Source of the DNA: an uncultured Collinsella sp.
Lineage (GTDB): Bacteria; Actinomycetota; Coriobacteriia; Coriobacteriales; Coriobacteriaceae
Assembly (NCBI GenBank): GCA_900542945.1
Contig: UQPI01000001.1
Location: 14,720-78,719, forward strand
DNA: 64,000 bases
Reading direction: 5' to 3'
Both the position numbers and the translations under genes were made by a program. Numbering within the stretch: position 1 is the first letter of the stretch; each line of letters opens with the position of its first letter. Positions 1-8,300 of the stretch are shown here, one piece after another. The notes beneath the pieces were generated by a model, which saw only the letters and a list, made by a program, of their open reading frames with translations, was not told where the DNA came from and did not search any database.

Positions 1-800
1 AAGCTCGCGCCGAGCACAGCGCTTACCAGGAAAATGATGATGGGGTTCTTTTTATAGAAGCGGTTGAGCACCATGGTCATGAGTACGGCGCCAAAGCCAT
101 AGATGGGGCTGAAGGGACCAAACAGCATGCCGGCGCGGTTCTGGTAGACGCCCGGGTCGTCGACTGTCATATGCCAGATGTCCTCGGCGATCAGGCCGAG
201 CACGCAGCAGACGAAGAATACCCAGAACAGGTTGAAGTAGTTGAGCTTGATGTAGCCCTCGCCGGTTTCATCGCGGCCGAGCATGCCCTCCGCCGCGGCG
301 TCACGGTCGAGCATCTCCTGCAGGCGGCGCTGCAGTTCGCGCTCCTGGCGCAGCGTGGGGTCGACGGTTGCCGAAAGTGCAACGAGGATGCCGAGCTGGA
401 TCGCAGGACGCAGCAGGAAGGGCCCGATGCCCTGGAGCATCACGTCGACCAAAAGCTCGACGACGGTGAATGCAATAAGGATGTAGGACAGGCGGGCGGC
501 GTTGCGGCGCTGGTTTTTGATAAGGTCCAGGCCAAAGATGATCAGGATGACGGCACTTGCCGCAGAGAGCATGATGCCGGCGACGATGAGTCCAACCGAG
601 ACCAGCATATTGTCGCCGAGCTTTTCGGCGGCGTTGCCGTTGATGAGCGCGGTGATGACCTGCCACATAAAGGCAGCGACCGACGGGAGTGTGCCCACGC
701 CGGATAGGATGCACAGGACGGCGTACACCTTAATGATGAGGGGGATCTTCTTGACCTCCGTGGCGCTGGGGACGCTGGGGTCGAGTTCGTTTCGATCCAT
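1..800 (-). CDS. CmpB-like putative ABC-transporter type IV membrane protein (3' part cut off)
   Basis: The reading frame starts at 800 and runs off the left edge, so only about 266 N-terminal residues are visible. A GAAAGG ribosome site precedes the ATG. The N-terminal half has three or four hydrophobic segments (for example around ILIIFGLDLI). A charged stretch rich in Arg, Gln and Glu follows, from about residue 145 to 175. The visible C-terminal part then begins a membrane domain with the motif LFGPFSPIYGFGAVL, typical of the 'putative ABC-transporter type IV' (CmpB, PF06541) family. The function of that family is not established. The call rests on that motif. The gene diverges from purF. 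Confidence 0.6.
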   Translation of the reverse strand, partial: MDRNELDPSVPSATEVKKIPLIIKVYAVLCILSGVGTLPSVAAFMWQVITALINGNAAEKLGDNMLVSVGLIVAGIMLSAASAVILIIFGLDLIKNQRRNAARLSYILIAFTVVELLVDVMLQGIGPFLLRPAIQLGILVALSATVDPTLRQERELQRRLQEMLDRDAAAEGMLGRDETGEGYIKLNYFNLFWVFFVCCVLGLIAEDIWHMTVDDPGVYQNRAGMLFGPFSPIYGFGAVLMTMVLNRFYKKNPIIIFLVSAVLGAS

Positions 801-1038
801 ACAGAACCTTTCTCGCTTTGTTGTCGGTTATAAGGATACGCCGCCGACCTGCCAAAAGACAGGACGAACGTCCCAATTGCAACTTTGTAATCCCCAACGG
901 CGGACGCGGCGGCCATCTGGGGGCGCGGGCGCTTGCGCTGGACAGACCGATAAAATGTTTGGCCGCAAAACGGATTATTAGCTCGGTGGGCTTTTAAAAA
1001 GCGCTGCTCATGCGCTGGGGAGCGCGTCGCACCGTGCG

Positions 1039-1044
1039 TATAAT
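1039..1044 (+). promoter_or_regulatory. Probable -10 box for purF
   Basis: A perfect TATAAT lies 41 bases before the purF ATG. No good TTGACA is seen 16-18 bases upstream, so only the -10 element is claimed. The short leader leaves little room for a riboswitch. Confidence 0.45.
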
Positions 1045-1085
1045 AAGGCGGGTAACGCCAAAATACGAGGCTCTGAGGGGATGCC

Positions 1086-2756
1086 ATGTCTCAAGAAACC
1101 ATCCGCGCGGCCGAGCGTGCCGCGGGACAGGTGAACGCCATGTCGACGTATGATCCGGACTCCGACCAGCTGCATGAGGAATGCGGCGTTTTTGGTGTCT
1201 GGGCGCCCGATCGCGACGTGGCTCGACTGACGTACTTTGGCCTGCGTGCACTGCAGCACCGTGGCCAAGAATCGGCGGGAATCGCCGTGGGTGACGGCGG
1301 TACGGTTATGGTCCGCAAGGATCTGGGCCTGCTCGACCGCGTGTTCTCCAATGCCGACCTGTCGACGCTCTCCGGTCAGCTGGCCGTGGGTCATGTGCGC
1401 TACGGCACCGCCGGCGCCAAGAGCTGGGAAGCCTCTCAGCCGCACCTCTCTACCATCAATAGCGTCATTATCGCGCTCGCGCACAACGGTACCCTCGTCA
1501 ACACCGACGAGCTGCGCCGCCAGCTGATCGAGCTGGGCGTGCCGTTCCTCTCCAATTCGGATTCCGAGGTCGCGACCAAGCTCATCGGCTACTTTACCCA
1601 GCGTACGGGTCACCTGCGCGAGGGCATTCGCAAGACCATGGAGCTCGTGCGTGGCGGTTATGCCATGACGCTCATCAACGAGCAGGCGCTCTACGCCTTC
1701 CGCGATCCGCATGGCATTCGCCCACTGGTGTTGGGCAAGCTGGTGGACGAGGGCCTGGACCAGGCCGATACCGCATCCGTTTCGCAGCTGCCGTCGCAGG
1801 ACGGCGCCGCGACGGTTGACGTTGCCACCCATGTCACCCGCGCCGGCGGCTGGGTCGTCGCCTCCGAGACTTGTGCGCTCGACATTGTGGGTGCCGAGTA
1901 CGTCCGCGACGTCCGTCCCGGCGAGATTTTGCGCATCAGCGCCGAGGGCCTTGTGTCCGAGCAGGGCGTGCCTGCCGCCGAGGAGCCTGCTAACTGCATC
2001 TTTGAGCAGGTCTACTTCGCTCGCCCCGATTCCATCATGAACGGCAAGAGCGTCTACGCCTGCCGTTATGACATGGGTCGTCAGCTGGCACATGAGGAGC
2101 CCGTCGAGGCCGACCTGGTCATCGGCGTGCCCGACTCCGGCCTGCCGCCCGCGGAGGGCTATTCGCACGAGAGTGGCATTCCCTTTGGTGAGGGCCTTAT
2201 CAAGAACCGCTACGTGGGCCGTACGTTTATCGAGCCTACGCAGGAGCTGCGTGCCATGGGCGTGCGTATGAAACTCAACCCGCTGCGCGACAACATCGAG
2301 GGCAAGCGCCTGGTCGTCATCGACGACTCCATTGTGCGCGGCACCACCATGGTGCAGCTCGTAAAGATGCTGCGCAACGCCGGCGCCAAGGAGATTCACA
2401 TTCGCATCAACTCGCCCGAGGTCATCTGGCCGTGCTTCTACGGTATCGATACCGACGTGCAGTCGCAGCTCATCAGCGCCAACAAGACGGTCGATGAGAT
2501 CTGCGAGTACATTGGCGCCGATTCGCTGGCCTTCCTTTCGGTCGAGGGCCTGCTGAAGGTCATGCCCAAGGGCGGCTACTGCGACGCGTGCTTTACCGGC
2601 CGCTATCCCGTGGCGATTCCCGAGAGCTTTGGCCGTGACAAGTTCATGGAGGGCTTTAAGCCCCGCAACCTGGACAAGCCGCTGCACTTTGACGACGACG
2701 CCGTGGTCGAGAAATATGTCGACCGCAGCTGGGAAGAGGAGCACGGCGAGGCCTAA
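1086..2756 (+). CDS. purF: Amidophosphoribosyltransferase (glutamine PRPP amidotransferase)
   Basis: This is the first committed step of purine synthesis: PRPP plus glutamine gives 5-phosphoribosylamine, in the cytoplasm. The N-terminal Ntn glutaminase domain begins HEECGVFGVW; the Cys should become the N-terminal nucleophile after propeptide removal. RGQESAGI and GHVRYGT are also present. The C-terminal phosphoribosyltransferase domain has the PRPP loop VVIDDSIVRGTT near residue 415, followed by late cysteines (GGYCDACFTG) in the positions used by Fe-S PurFs. GAGGGG precedes the ATG at 1086. An in-frame ATG at 1140 would give a more usual propeptide of about 14 residues, so the start is open. 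At 556 residues it is slightly long, with extra sequence around residues 220-245. purM and purN follow. Confidence 0.95.
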   Translation: MSQETIRAAERAAGQVNAMSTYDPDSDQLHEECGVFGVWAPDRDVARLTYFGLRALQHRGQESAGIAVGDGGTVMVRKDLGLLDRVFSNADLSTLSGQLAVGHVRYGTAGAKSWEASQPHLSTINSVIIALAHNGTLVNTDELRRQLIELGVPFLSNSDSEVATKLIGYFTQRTGHLREGIRKTMELVRGGYAMTLINEQALYAFRDPHGIRPLVLGKLVDEGLDQADTASVSQLPSQDGAATVDVATHVTRAGGWVVASETCALDIVGAEYVRDVRPGEILRISAEGLVSEQGVPAAEEPANCIFEQVYFARPDSIMNGKSVYACRYDMGRQLAHEEPVEADLVIGVPDSGLPPAEGYSHESGIPFGEGLIKNRYVGRTFIEPTQELRAMGVRMKLNPLRDNIEGKRLVVIDDSIVRGTTMVQLVKMLRNAGAKEIHIRINSPEVIWPCFYGIDTDVQSQLISANKTVDEICEYIGADSLAFLSVEGLLKVMPKGGYCDACFTGRYPVAIPESFGRDKFMEGFKPRNLDKPLHFDDDAVVEKYVDRSWEEEHGEA

Positions 2757-2800
2757 AACCTGCCATGTAGGGACAGGTTTATTTTGGTAGGTTTTACCTG
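2756..2800. repeat. GGGACAG-loop hairpin repeat
   Basis: An imperfect hairpin with arms AAAACCTGCCA / TGGTAGGTTTT encloses a loop containing GGGACAGGTTTATTT. The same unit recurs, partly inverted, at 14870-14910 and 15034-15077. It begins at the purF stop codon. Confidence 0.7.
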
Positions 2801-2911
2801 CTGTTTTGTTGATATGACGGCGCGTGCTGTTATGGCGCGCGCCGAAATGGCGCAACTATGAGCACCGTTTGGCGCCTGCTCGTCAGACGGTAGTGGGAGA
2901 GGAAGGCTCAG

Positions 2912-4015
2912 ATGAGCGACAGCAAGCATGTGACGTACGAGGACGCCGGCGTCGATACCGCCGAGGGCGGCCGCGCCGTCGACGCTATTAAGCAGATGGT
3001 CAAGGACACCAACCGCCCCGAGGTCATCGGCGGCATCGGTGGCTTTGGCGGCCTGTTCTCGGCCGCCGCGCTTAAGGATCTGGAAGACCCGATCCTGATT
3101 AGCGGCACCGACGGCGTGGGCACCAAGCTCGTGCTCGCCCAGATCATGGACCGTCACGAGACGGTGGGCCAGGACTTGGTCGCCATGTGCGTCAATGACA
3201 TTTTGGCTTCGGGCGCCGAGCCGCTGTTCTTCCTGGATTACGTTGCCATCGGTCACATTGAGGCCGAGCACATGGCAAAGATCATCAAGGGTGTGGCCGA
3301 CGGCTGCAAGCTCGCGGGCTGCGCGCTCGTGGGCGGCGAGATGGCCGAGCACCCGGGCGTCATGGCCCCCGCCGATTACGACCTCGCTGGCTTTACCGTG
3401 GGTGTTGTCGATCGTCCCAAGATGCTCGACCCCGCGAACGTTCGCCCCGGCGACGTGATTCTGGGCCTGCCTTCCACCGGCGTGCACTCTAACGGCTACT
3501 CGCTCGTGCGCAAGGTCATCGGCGTCGACGGCATCAAGCCGGGCACGCCCGAGGCCGCCGCTAAGGCCGAGGAGCTGAGCCGCCCGCTCGAGGAGCTCGG
3601 CGGTGCATCGCTGGCAGACGCTCTACTGGCCCCCACGCGCATCTACGTCAAGCCGATCCTTGAGCTGCTGCGCGGTGGCGCCAACGTTCATGCCATTGCC
3701 CACATCACCGGCGGCGGTATTACCGAGAACCTCAACCGCGCGCTTGCCGACGACGTCGACGCTGTGGTCACCCGCAACGGTGCCGAGATGGGCTGGGACG
3801 TTCCGCCCGTCATCACCTATGTGTCGCGCCAGGCCGAGCTTGCGCCCAACGAGGCATGCAAGACCTTCAACATGGGCGTCGGCCTGTGCCTGATTGTCGC
3901 CCCCGAGGACGAGGCTGCCGTGACCGAGGCCCTGGTCGCGCTGGGCGAGAAGCCGTTCCGCGTGGGCGAGTGCGTCGAGGGTTCCGGTAAGGTCGTGTAC
4001 TCCGATGAGCGCTAG
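2912..4015 (+). CDS. purM: Phosphoribosylformylglycinamidine cyclo-ligase (AIR synthetase)
   Basis: This enzyme closes the imidazole ring: FGAM plus ATP gives AIR, the fifth step of purine synthesis. The start is preceded by GAGAGGAAGG. The protein begins with the family pattern YEDAGVDTAEGGRAVDAIK, then GGFGGLF and the ATP-binding segment SGTDGVGTKL. Next come DLVAMCVNDI, GGEMAEHPG and the C-terminal HITGGGITENL. The length of 367 residues is slightly above the usual 340-350. The 3' end overlaps purN by 11 bases, so the two are probably translationally coupled. Confidence is very high from motif order. Confidence 0.96.
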   Translation: MSDSKHVTYEDAGVDTAEGGRAVDAIKQMVKDTNRPEVIGGIGGFGGLFSAAALKDLEDPILISGTDGVGTKLVLAQIMDRHETVGQDLVAMCVNDILASGAEPLFFLDYVAIGHIEAEHMAKIIKGVADGCKLAGCALVGGEMAEHPGVMAPADYDLAGFTVGVVDRPKMLDPANVRPGDVILGLPSTGVHSNGYSLVRKVIGVDGIKPGTPEAAAKAEELSRPLEELGGASLADALLAPTRIYVKPILELLRGGANVHAIAHITGGGITENLNRALADDVDAVVTRNGAEMGWDVPPVITYVSRQAELAPNEACKTFNMGVGLCLIVAPEDEAAVTEALVALGEKPFRVGECVEGSGKVVYSDER

Positions 4016-4703
4016 CGAGCAGATGGCTGCTGCCGAGGGCCTGGGCTTTGTGCCCTACACCCGTCCGACCGGCACCGATACGGCCGAGCCGCTCAAGATT
4101 GGCGTGCTTATCAGCGGTTCGGGCACCAACCTACAGGCGCTGATCGACCTTATCGCCGCCGGCAAGCTCAACGCCTCGATTGAGCTTGTAGTGTCGAGCC
4201 GTCCTTCGGCCAAGGGCTTGCAGCGCGCCGAGCGTGCGGGCATCCAGACGCTCACGCTGTCCAAGGATGTCTATGCCGACCCCATCGCGGCTGACGGGAT
4301 CATCGCGCACGAGCTGCTCGAGCGCGGCTGCGAATACGTGGTGATGGCCGGCTACATGCGCATGGTGCACACGCCGCTGCTGGCGGCGTTCCCCAATCGC
4401 GTGGTTAATCTGCATCCGGCGCTGCTGCCGAGCTTTACCGGCGCGCATGCGATCGACGATGCCTTTGTCCGCGGCGTTAAGGTGACCGGTGTGACCGTGC
4501 ACTTTGCCAACGAGATCTACGACAACGGCCCCATCATCGCCCAGCGCGCGCTGGCTGTCGAGGAAGGCTGGGATGTCGACATGCTCGAGGAGCACATCCA
4601 TGCGATCGAGCATGTGCTGTATCCCGAGGTCGTGCAGATGCTCGCCGACGGTCGCGTCCACGTGCTGGAGAGCGGCAAGGTCGCAATTGATCCGGCACGC
4701 TAG
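4005..4703 (+). CDS. purN: Phosphoribosylglycinamide formyltransferase (GAR transformylase)
   Basis: This enzyme transfers the formyl group of 10-formyl-THF to GAR in purine synthesis. It has an N-terminal extension of about 28 residues before KIGVLISGSGTNLQ. Catalytic features visible in order are GYMRM, the NLHPALLPSF segment with the key His, GVTVHF and the late DNGPII with the conserved Asp. The length is 232 residues against about 190-215 for the family, because of the N-terminal extension; an internal ATG at 4023 is possible. It overlaps purM and is followed by a strong terminator, so it ends the purine unit. Confidence 0.94.
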   Translation: MSASEQMAAAEGLGFVPYTRPTGTDTAEPLKIGVLISGSGTNLQALIDLIAAGKLNASIELVVSSRPSAKGLQRAERAGIQTLTLSKDVYADPIAADGIIAHELLERGCEYVVMAGYMRMVHTPLLAAFPNRVVNLHPALLPSFTGAHAIDDAFVRGVKVTGVTVHFANEIYDNGPIIAQRALAVEEGWDVDMLEEHIHAIEHVLYPEVVQMLADGRVHVLESGKVAIDPAR

Positions 4704-4763
4704 TCGTGTGTAAGAGGGCTCATTGAGCGTTCTTTGGGACGTAAGCGATCTAGAAAATCTGAT

Positions 4764-4797
4764 AGGGCCCTGTCCGTGCGCGGGCGGGGCCCTTTTG
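4764..4797 (+). terminator. Rho-independent terminator after purN
   Basis: A GC-rich hairpin with 12-base arms (GGGCCCTGTCCG / CGGGCGGGGCCC, ten pairs) is followed by TTTTG. Confidence 0.8.
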
Positions 4798-4806
4798 TGT
4801 GGTCTA

Positions 4807-4836
4807 CTCTACTTGCTATACTGCTAGCAAGTAGAG
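4807..4836. promoter_or_regulatory. Palindromic operator over the toxin-antitoxin promoter
   Basis: Perfect 12-base arms CTCTACTTGCTA / TAGCAAGTAGAG are separated by TACTGC. A -10-like TATACT (4817-4822) sits in the centre. The right arm runs into the ribosome site GAGAGG of the antitoxin at 4847. This arrangement suits autorepression by the antitoxin. Confidence 0.7.
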
Positions 4837-4846
4837 AGGAGCCGCT

Positions 4847-5191
4847 ATGGGTACAGCAACGGTGCAGCTCAACACACGAATCGACCCTATGCTCAAGGCC
4901 GGTGGCGATGCGGTCCTGACTCGTAATGGGCTGGGGCCGAGTGACGCCATTCGTGCGCTTTGGACCTATCTTGCCGAGCATCAAACGTTGCCGGGATTTA
5001 TGGTGACGGATAAGTGCGAGACGCCCCGTGCGAAGAGTCTTGCCGAACAGGGGTGTGGTCTGGCTTTTTCCTCATTGGGGTTGAGCTTCTCAGATTTTGC
5101 GCCAGGCGAATCATCGGCGGACAACTGGGATGCCGTACGCGATGATATGTATGACGCGATGATTGCCGACATAGAGGCGAATTGCCGATGA
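4847..5191 (+). CDS. RelB/DinJ-family antitoxin
   Basis: This 114-residue protein begins GTATVQLNTRIDPMLKAGGD, the ribbon-helix-helix DNA-binding start of the RelB/DinJ family. It continues GPSDAIRALWTYLAEHQTLP, which matches the dimerising helices of DinJ. The C-terminal half, after residue 55, would wrap the toxin and is not recognised. The stop overlaps the toxin start (ATGA). It probably represses its own promoter through the palindrome just upstream. DinJ is usually paired with YafQ; here it is paired with a PIN-domain toxin. Confidence 0.85.
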   Translation: MGTATVQLNTRIDPMLKAGGDAVLTRNGLGPSDAIRALWTYLAEHQTLPGFMVTDKCETPRAKSLAEQGCGLAFSSLGLSFSDFAPGESSADNWDAVRDDMYDAMIADIEANCR

Positions 5192-5655
5192 TTGAGGCAA
5201 AGCGGCTCTTGGTGGACACGAATGTTTGGCTTGATTACTACCTGCAAGAGGGCGCATTCGACAACGTGAGAAGATTGGTTGAACTGGCCGAAGCGGGAAA
5301 GATCGACCTTCTGTACGCGCCAACGACGGCAAAGGACGTGTTCTACATCTTGCCTCGGCGTCTAGCTCGACGGAATGTGAATGGGATTAACGCTTCGTTC
5401 GGTCCGGCTGCATGGGCATGCGTCGAGCATATGATGCAGGTGGCAACGGCTTCCCCGCTTTCGATGGCGGAGTGCGAGATGGCGCGCATGCTTGGCAAGC
5501 GCATGCCGGACCTCGAGGACAATCTCATTATCGCCTCGGGCGATACGGCGGATGTTGACTACGTAGTCACGAGCGACCGACGCATGTTGGAGACGATGCC
5601 CGAGGTATGCTTGACGCCCGCGCGCGCACTCGAGCTCATCGGGATCCTCGGCTGA
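5188..5655 (+). CDS. PIN-domain toxin (VapC-like ribonuclease)
   Basis: The ATG at 5188 overlaps the antitoxin stop as ATGA; an upstream in-frame TTG at 5182 is less likely. The 155-residue protein has the PIN pattern of acidic residues. RLLVDTNVWLDYYL carries the first Asp, a Glu lies in the middle (MAECEMARML), and DLEDNLIIASG and VDYVVTSDRRML carry the later Asp residues. PIN toxins cleave RNA with Mg2+ or Mn2+. The target is unknown. The pair is a two-gene transcription unit. Confidence 0.85.
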   Translation: MIEAKRLLVDTNVWLDYYLQEGAFDNVRRLVELAEAGKIDLLYAPTTAKDVFYILPRRLARRNVNGINASFGPAAWACVEHMMQVATASPLSMAECEMARMLGKRMPDLEDNLIIASGDTADVDYVVTSDRRMLETMPEVCLTPARALELIGILG

Positions 5656-5720
5656 CCTTGCATACCCCGTTTCGCTATCATATTGAGCATTGTGGCCCTC
5701 ATGCAACTTTGGAGGACGGT

Positions 5721-6185
5721 ATGGCGGATAACGAAGCACTGTTTACGCCTGAGCTGGTGTTTTTTGATTGGGAGTGCGCGACGCCCGCCGAGGTGTTTGC
5801 GCGACTCGAAGGCGAACTTGCCCCACGCGGCTACATTGGCACCGGTTGGCTCGACGCCGTCCGCACGCGCGAGGATGCCTATCCCACGGGGCTTGCCATG
5901 CCGGCGGCCAACATTGCCATCCCGCATACCGATCCGGGGTTTGTGGCTAAGCCCTACATCGCGGTGGTGAAGCCGGCCACGCCCGTGACATTCAATGCTA
6001 TGGCGGGCATGGGTGCCCCTGTGCCGGCGCAGATCGTCATCAATTTGGGCATTGCCGAGCCGGGCGGCCAGGTCGAGGCCCTGCAAGCGCTCATGAATAT
6101 CTTTATGGACGCGGACGTCGCAGCCGATGTGCTCGGCCAGACCACGCCCCAAGGCATGGTCGACGCCATCCGCCGCCACTTTTAA
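5721..6185 (+). CDS. PTS sugar transporter subunit IIA (fructose/galactitol type)
   Basis: This 154-residue cytoplasmic EIIA domain receives phosphate from HPr and passes it to EIIB. The phosphorylation site is the His in NIAIPHTDP, preceded by the typical YPTGLAMP. The C-terminal part (PAQIVINLGIAEP ... LQALMNIF) matches the GatA/FruA-type IIA fold. The start at 5721 has GGAGGACGGT immediately upstream. No IIB or IIC gene is nearby, so the partner components are encoded elsewhere. The sugar is unknown. Confidence 0.88.
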   Translation: MADNEALFTPELVFFDWECATPAEVFARLEGELAPRGYIGTGWLDAVRTREDAYPTGLAMPAANIAIPHTDPGFVAKPYIAVVKPATPVTFNAMAGMGAPVPAQIVINLGIAEPGGQVEALQALMNIFMDADVAADVLGQTTPQGMVDAIRRHF

Positions 6186-6189
6186 AGCC

Positions 6190-6243
6190 GGCACTTGGGG
6201 ACTGTCCCTAACTGCCGGCAGAAAAGGAACGTCCCCAAGTGCC
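6190..6243. repeat. GGGGAC palindrome
   Basis: 13-base perfect arms GGCACTTGGGGAC / GTCCCCAAGTGCC flank a 28-base loop that also contains GCCGGC. It lies right after the PTS IIA stop and may end that transcript. It belongs to the dispersed GGGACAG-type set. Confidence 0.75.
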
Positions 6244-6319
6244 AGGGTTGCCCCTTTGTCGCGGGGGCTGCGTTGTGACACAATGGCGTTTGTTCGATTC
6301 GTGATGCGAAAGGCCAACT

Positions 6320-7540
6320 ATGGCAAACAAGAAAAAGAACTCCGAGGCCGTACCGACGCCCGAGCAGCAGGCCCGCGCCGCGTCGAGCTCTCGTAAGAAG
6401 CAGCGCAAGACGTACGTGTCTAAGACCGTCAAGATCGTTCTGGTGGTCATCGGCGTGCTGGCGATGCTGCTTTCCGTCTCGGCCATGGCATGCTCCGGCC
6501 TTATGTCGCAGGCAGAGGATACCTCGGGCTACAAGCTTACCGGCGGTGTGGCTGCCACTATCAACGGCACCAACCTCACCGAGGACACCGTGACCAAGCA
6601 GATCATGAGCATGCGCACGTCCTACGGCTACACCAAGGACAAGGACTGGGCGCAGTATCTGGTCGACAACGACCTCACGCCCAAAAAATATCGCAAGCAG
6701 CTCATCGACTCCTACACGCAGCAGATTCTGCTTCAGCAAGCGCAGAAGGAAAACGGCGTGACCGTCTCGGACGAGGAGGTCGAGAAGGCCTGGAAGGACG
6801 CCTGCAAGAGCGCCGGCGGCGCCAAGGCCTTTAAGAAGACCCTTAAGACCTACGGCTATACCGAGGACACCTACAAAGACTCGCTCAAGGAGAACCTGGC
6901 ACAGCAAAAGCTTAAGGACGCCGTGGCGCCCACCAGCAAGCCCAAGGACAGCGAGATCGTCGATTACATCAACGAGAACCTGTCTAACTACAACGATGCC
7001 CGCCGCTCGTCGAACATCCTGATCAAGGTTGATTCCGACGCATCTGACGAGGACAAGGCCGCCGCCAAGGCCAAGGCGCAGGAGTGCCTGGACAAGATCA
7101 ACTCCGGCGAGCTGAGCTTTGAGGACGCCGTGGAGCAGTACTCCGACGACACCGGCTCCAAGGAGAAGAAGGGCGATGTGGGTTGGGATAAGCTCACCAC
7201 CTTCGTCGACAGCTACCAGACGGCGCTCGAGGGGCTCAACAAGGGCGATGTGAGCGACGTGGTCGAGTCGACGTACGGCTACCACATCATCAAATGCACC
7301 GACTACTTCCACGTTGATAACCAGGTTGATGACATCAACCAGGTGCCCAAGGCCATCAAAAAGTACGTTTCCAACGTGGTGAAGACGCAGGCAGAGAGCA
7401 CTGCGTACAGCGAGTGGCTGGAGCAGTACAAGAAGGACGCCGACATTACCGTCAACCCCATGCCCAAGGATGTGCCCTACAACGTGAGCCTGAAGGGCGT
7501 TACCAAGAGCTCGACCGACGATTCGTCGACGACTGAGTAA
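6320..7540 (+). CDS. Parvulin-type peptidyl-prolyl isomerase / SurA_N-like foldase
   Basis: This 406-residue exported protein has a basic N-terminus (KKQRK), one hydrophobic segment at about residues 37-56 and a Cys (SAMACSG) that only weakly resembles a lipobox. It may therefore be membrane anchored rather than a true lipoprotein. Residues 75-215 look like a SurA_N/trigger-factor chaperone region (ATINGTNLTEDTVTKQI). Residues 225-335 are a rotamase domain (ARRSSNILIK ... GDVGWDKL ... YGYHIIKC). It is likely to help extracytoplasmic proteins fold. The start follows GCGAAAGG. Confidence 0.88.
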   Translation: MANKKKNSEAVPTPEQQARAASSSRKKQRKTYVSKTVKIVLVVIGVLAMLLSVSAMACSGLMSQAEDTSGYKLTGGVAATINGTNLTEDTVTKQIMSMRTSYGYTKDKDWAQYLVDNDLTPKKYRKQLIDSYTQQILLQQAQKENGVTVSDEEVEKAWKDACKSAGGAKAFKKTLKTYGYTEDTYKDSLKENLAQQKLKDAVAPTSKPKDSEIVDYINENLSNYNDARRSSNILIKVDSDASDEDKAAAKAKAQECLDKINSGELSFEDAVEQYSDDTGSKEKKGDVGWDKLTTFVDSYQTALEGLNKGDVSDVVESTYGYHIIKCTDYFHVDNQVDDINQVPKAIKKYVSNVVKTQAESTAYSEWLEQYKKDADITVNPMPKDVPYNVSLKGVTKSSTDDSSTTE

Positions 7541-7594
7541 TCATGGGACGGTGCTCGTGCGAGTGCCGCCCGCGCTATTGAGGAGGATTTGCAG

Positions 7595-8038
7595 ATGACC
7601 AACGAAGAGCTGCAGCAGGAAATGATCGCCGCCATGAAGGCCAAGGATAAGGTTCGCCTGTCCATCATTCGCCAGGTTAAGGCCGAAGTGAAGAACATCG
7701 AGGTCAACGAGCGTCGCGATGTGACCGAGGAAGACGTCAACAGCATGATCAAGCGTCTGATTAAGCAGACGAGCGAGACGCTGGAGATGTCCATCAAGGC
7801 CGGCACCGACCAGGAGCGTACCGACAACCTGACCGAGCAGGTCAAGATTCTGGAGAGCCTGCTGCCCGCGCAGGTTTCGGGCAAGGAGCTCGAGGCTCTG
7901 ATCGAGCAGGTCATCGCCGAGCTGGGCGCCACGTCCAAGAAGCAGATGGGCCAGGTCATGGGGGCGCTCGGCAAAGCCACCGGCGGCAACTTCGACAAGC
8001 CTGCGGCGGCAAAGATCGTCGGTGCCAAGCTTGCCTAA
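7595..8038 (+). CDS. GatB/YqeY domain protein
   Basis: This 147-residue cytoplasmic protein shows the YqeY pattern: MIAAMKAKDKVRLSIIRQVKAE at the N-terminus, then a helical middle and the C-terminal tail domain (KKQMGQVMGALGKAT ... AAKIVGAKL) shared with GatB. YqeY proteins are thought to act with tRNA, but the role is not firmly known. The start at 7595 has AGGAGG eight bases upstream; the TTG at 7589 is too close to it. A terminator follows. Confidence 0.9.
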   Translation: MTNEELQQEMIAAMKAKDKVRLSIIRQVKAEVKNIEVNERRDVTEEDVNSMIKRLIKQTSETLEMSIKAGTDQERTDNLTEQVKILESLLPAQVSGKELEALIEQVIAELGATSKKQMGQVMGALGKATGGNFDKPAAAKIVGAKLA

Positions 8039-8065
8039 GGGCCGATCGACACATAGCTGATAGCG

Positions 8066-8099
8066 AGGGGCGCCGACCACGTGGTCGCGCCCCTTTTTT
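8066..8099 (+). terminator. Terminator after the YqeY gene
   Basis: A long GC hairpin (GGGGCG ... CGACCACGTGGTCG ... CGCCCC) is followed by TTTTTTG. Confidence 0.85.
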
Positions 8100-8118
8100 G
8101 ATGGCAGCTGAAGGGCAC

Positions 8119-8183
8119 TCATTGGGGACAGACTTAAATGAGTACCCAACGAGCGGGTACTCATTTAAGTCTGTCCCCAATGA
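8119..8183. repeat. Perfect 29-bp inverted repeat with GGGGACAG
   Basis: Arms 8119-8147 and 8155-8183 are exact reverse complements with a 7-base loop. Each arm contains a smaller hairpin, ACTCATT-GGGGACAGACTT-AAATGAGT, so the unit is two inverted GGGACAG hairpins. A related copy lies near 63930. Confidence 0.85.
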
Positions 8184-8259
8184 ACGCCAATGAGTGGGTG
8201 GAAGATTGCGGGTTCTTTACGGGAATGCAGTGTGGGCTGCGGAAACGTGGTTCTTTCCG

Positions 8260-8265
8260 TACAAT
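8260..8265 (+). promoter_or_regulatory. Possible -10 box for the amino acid transporter operon
   Basis: TACAAT lies 35 bases before the ATG at 8301. There is no clear -35 element. Confidence 0.3.
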
Positions 8266-8300
8266 AGTGCAATTCGTGTAAGCGCAGGGAAGGGACATTC

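Noticed and set aside
1008..2855. A 615-codon open frame on the minus strand opposite purF.
   Set aside because: It mirrors purF, whose sequence is fully explained on the plus strand. It is a by-product of GC-rich codon use, with no ribosome site or recognisable domain.
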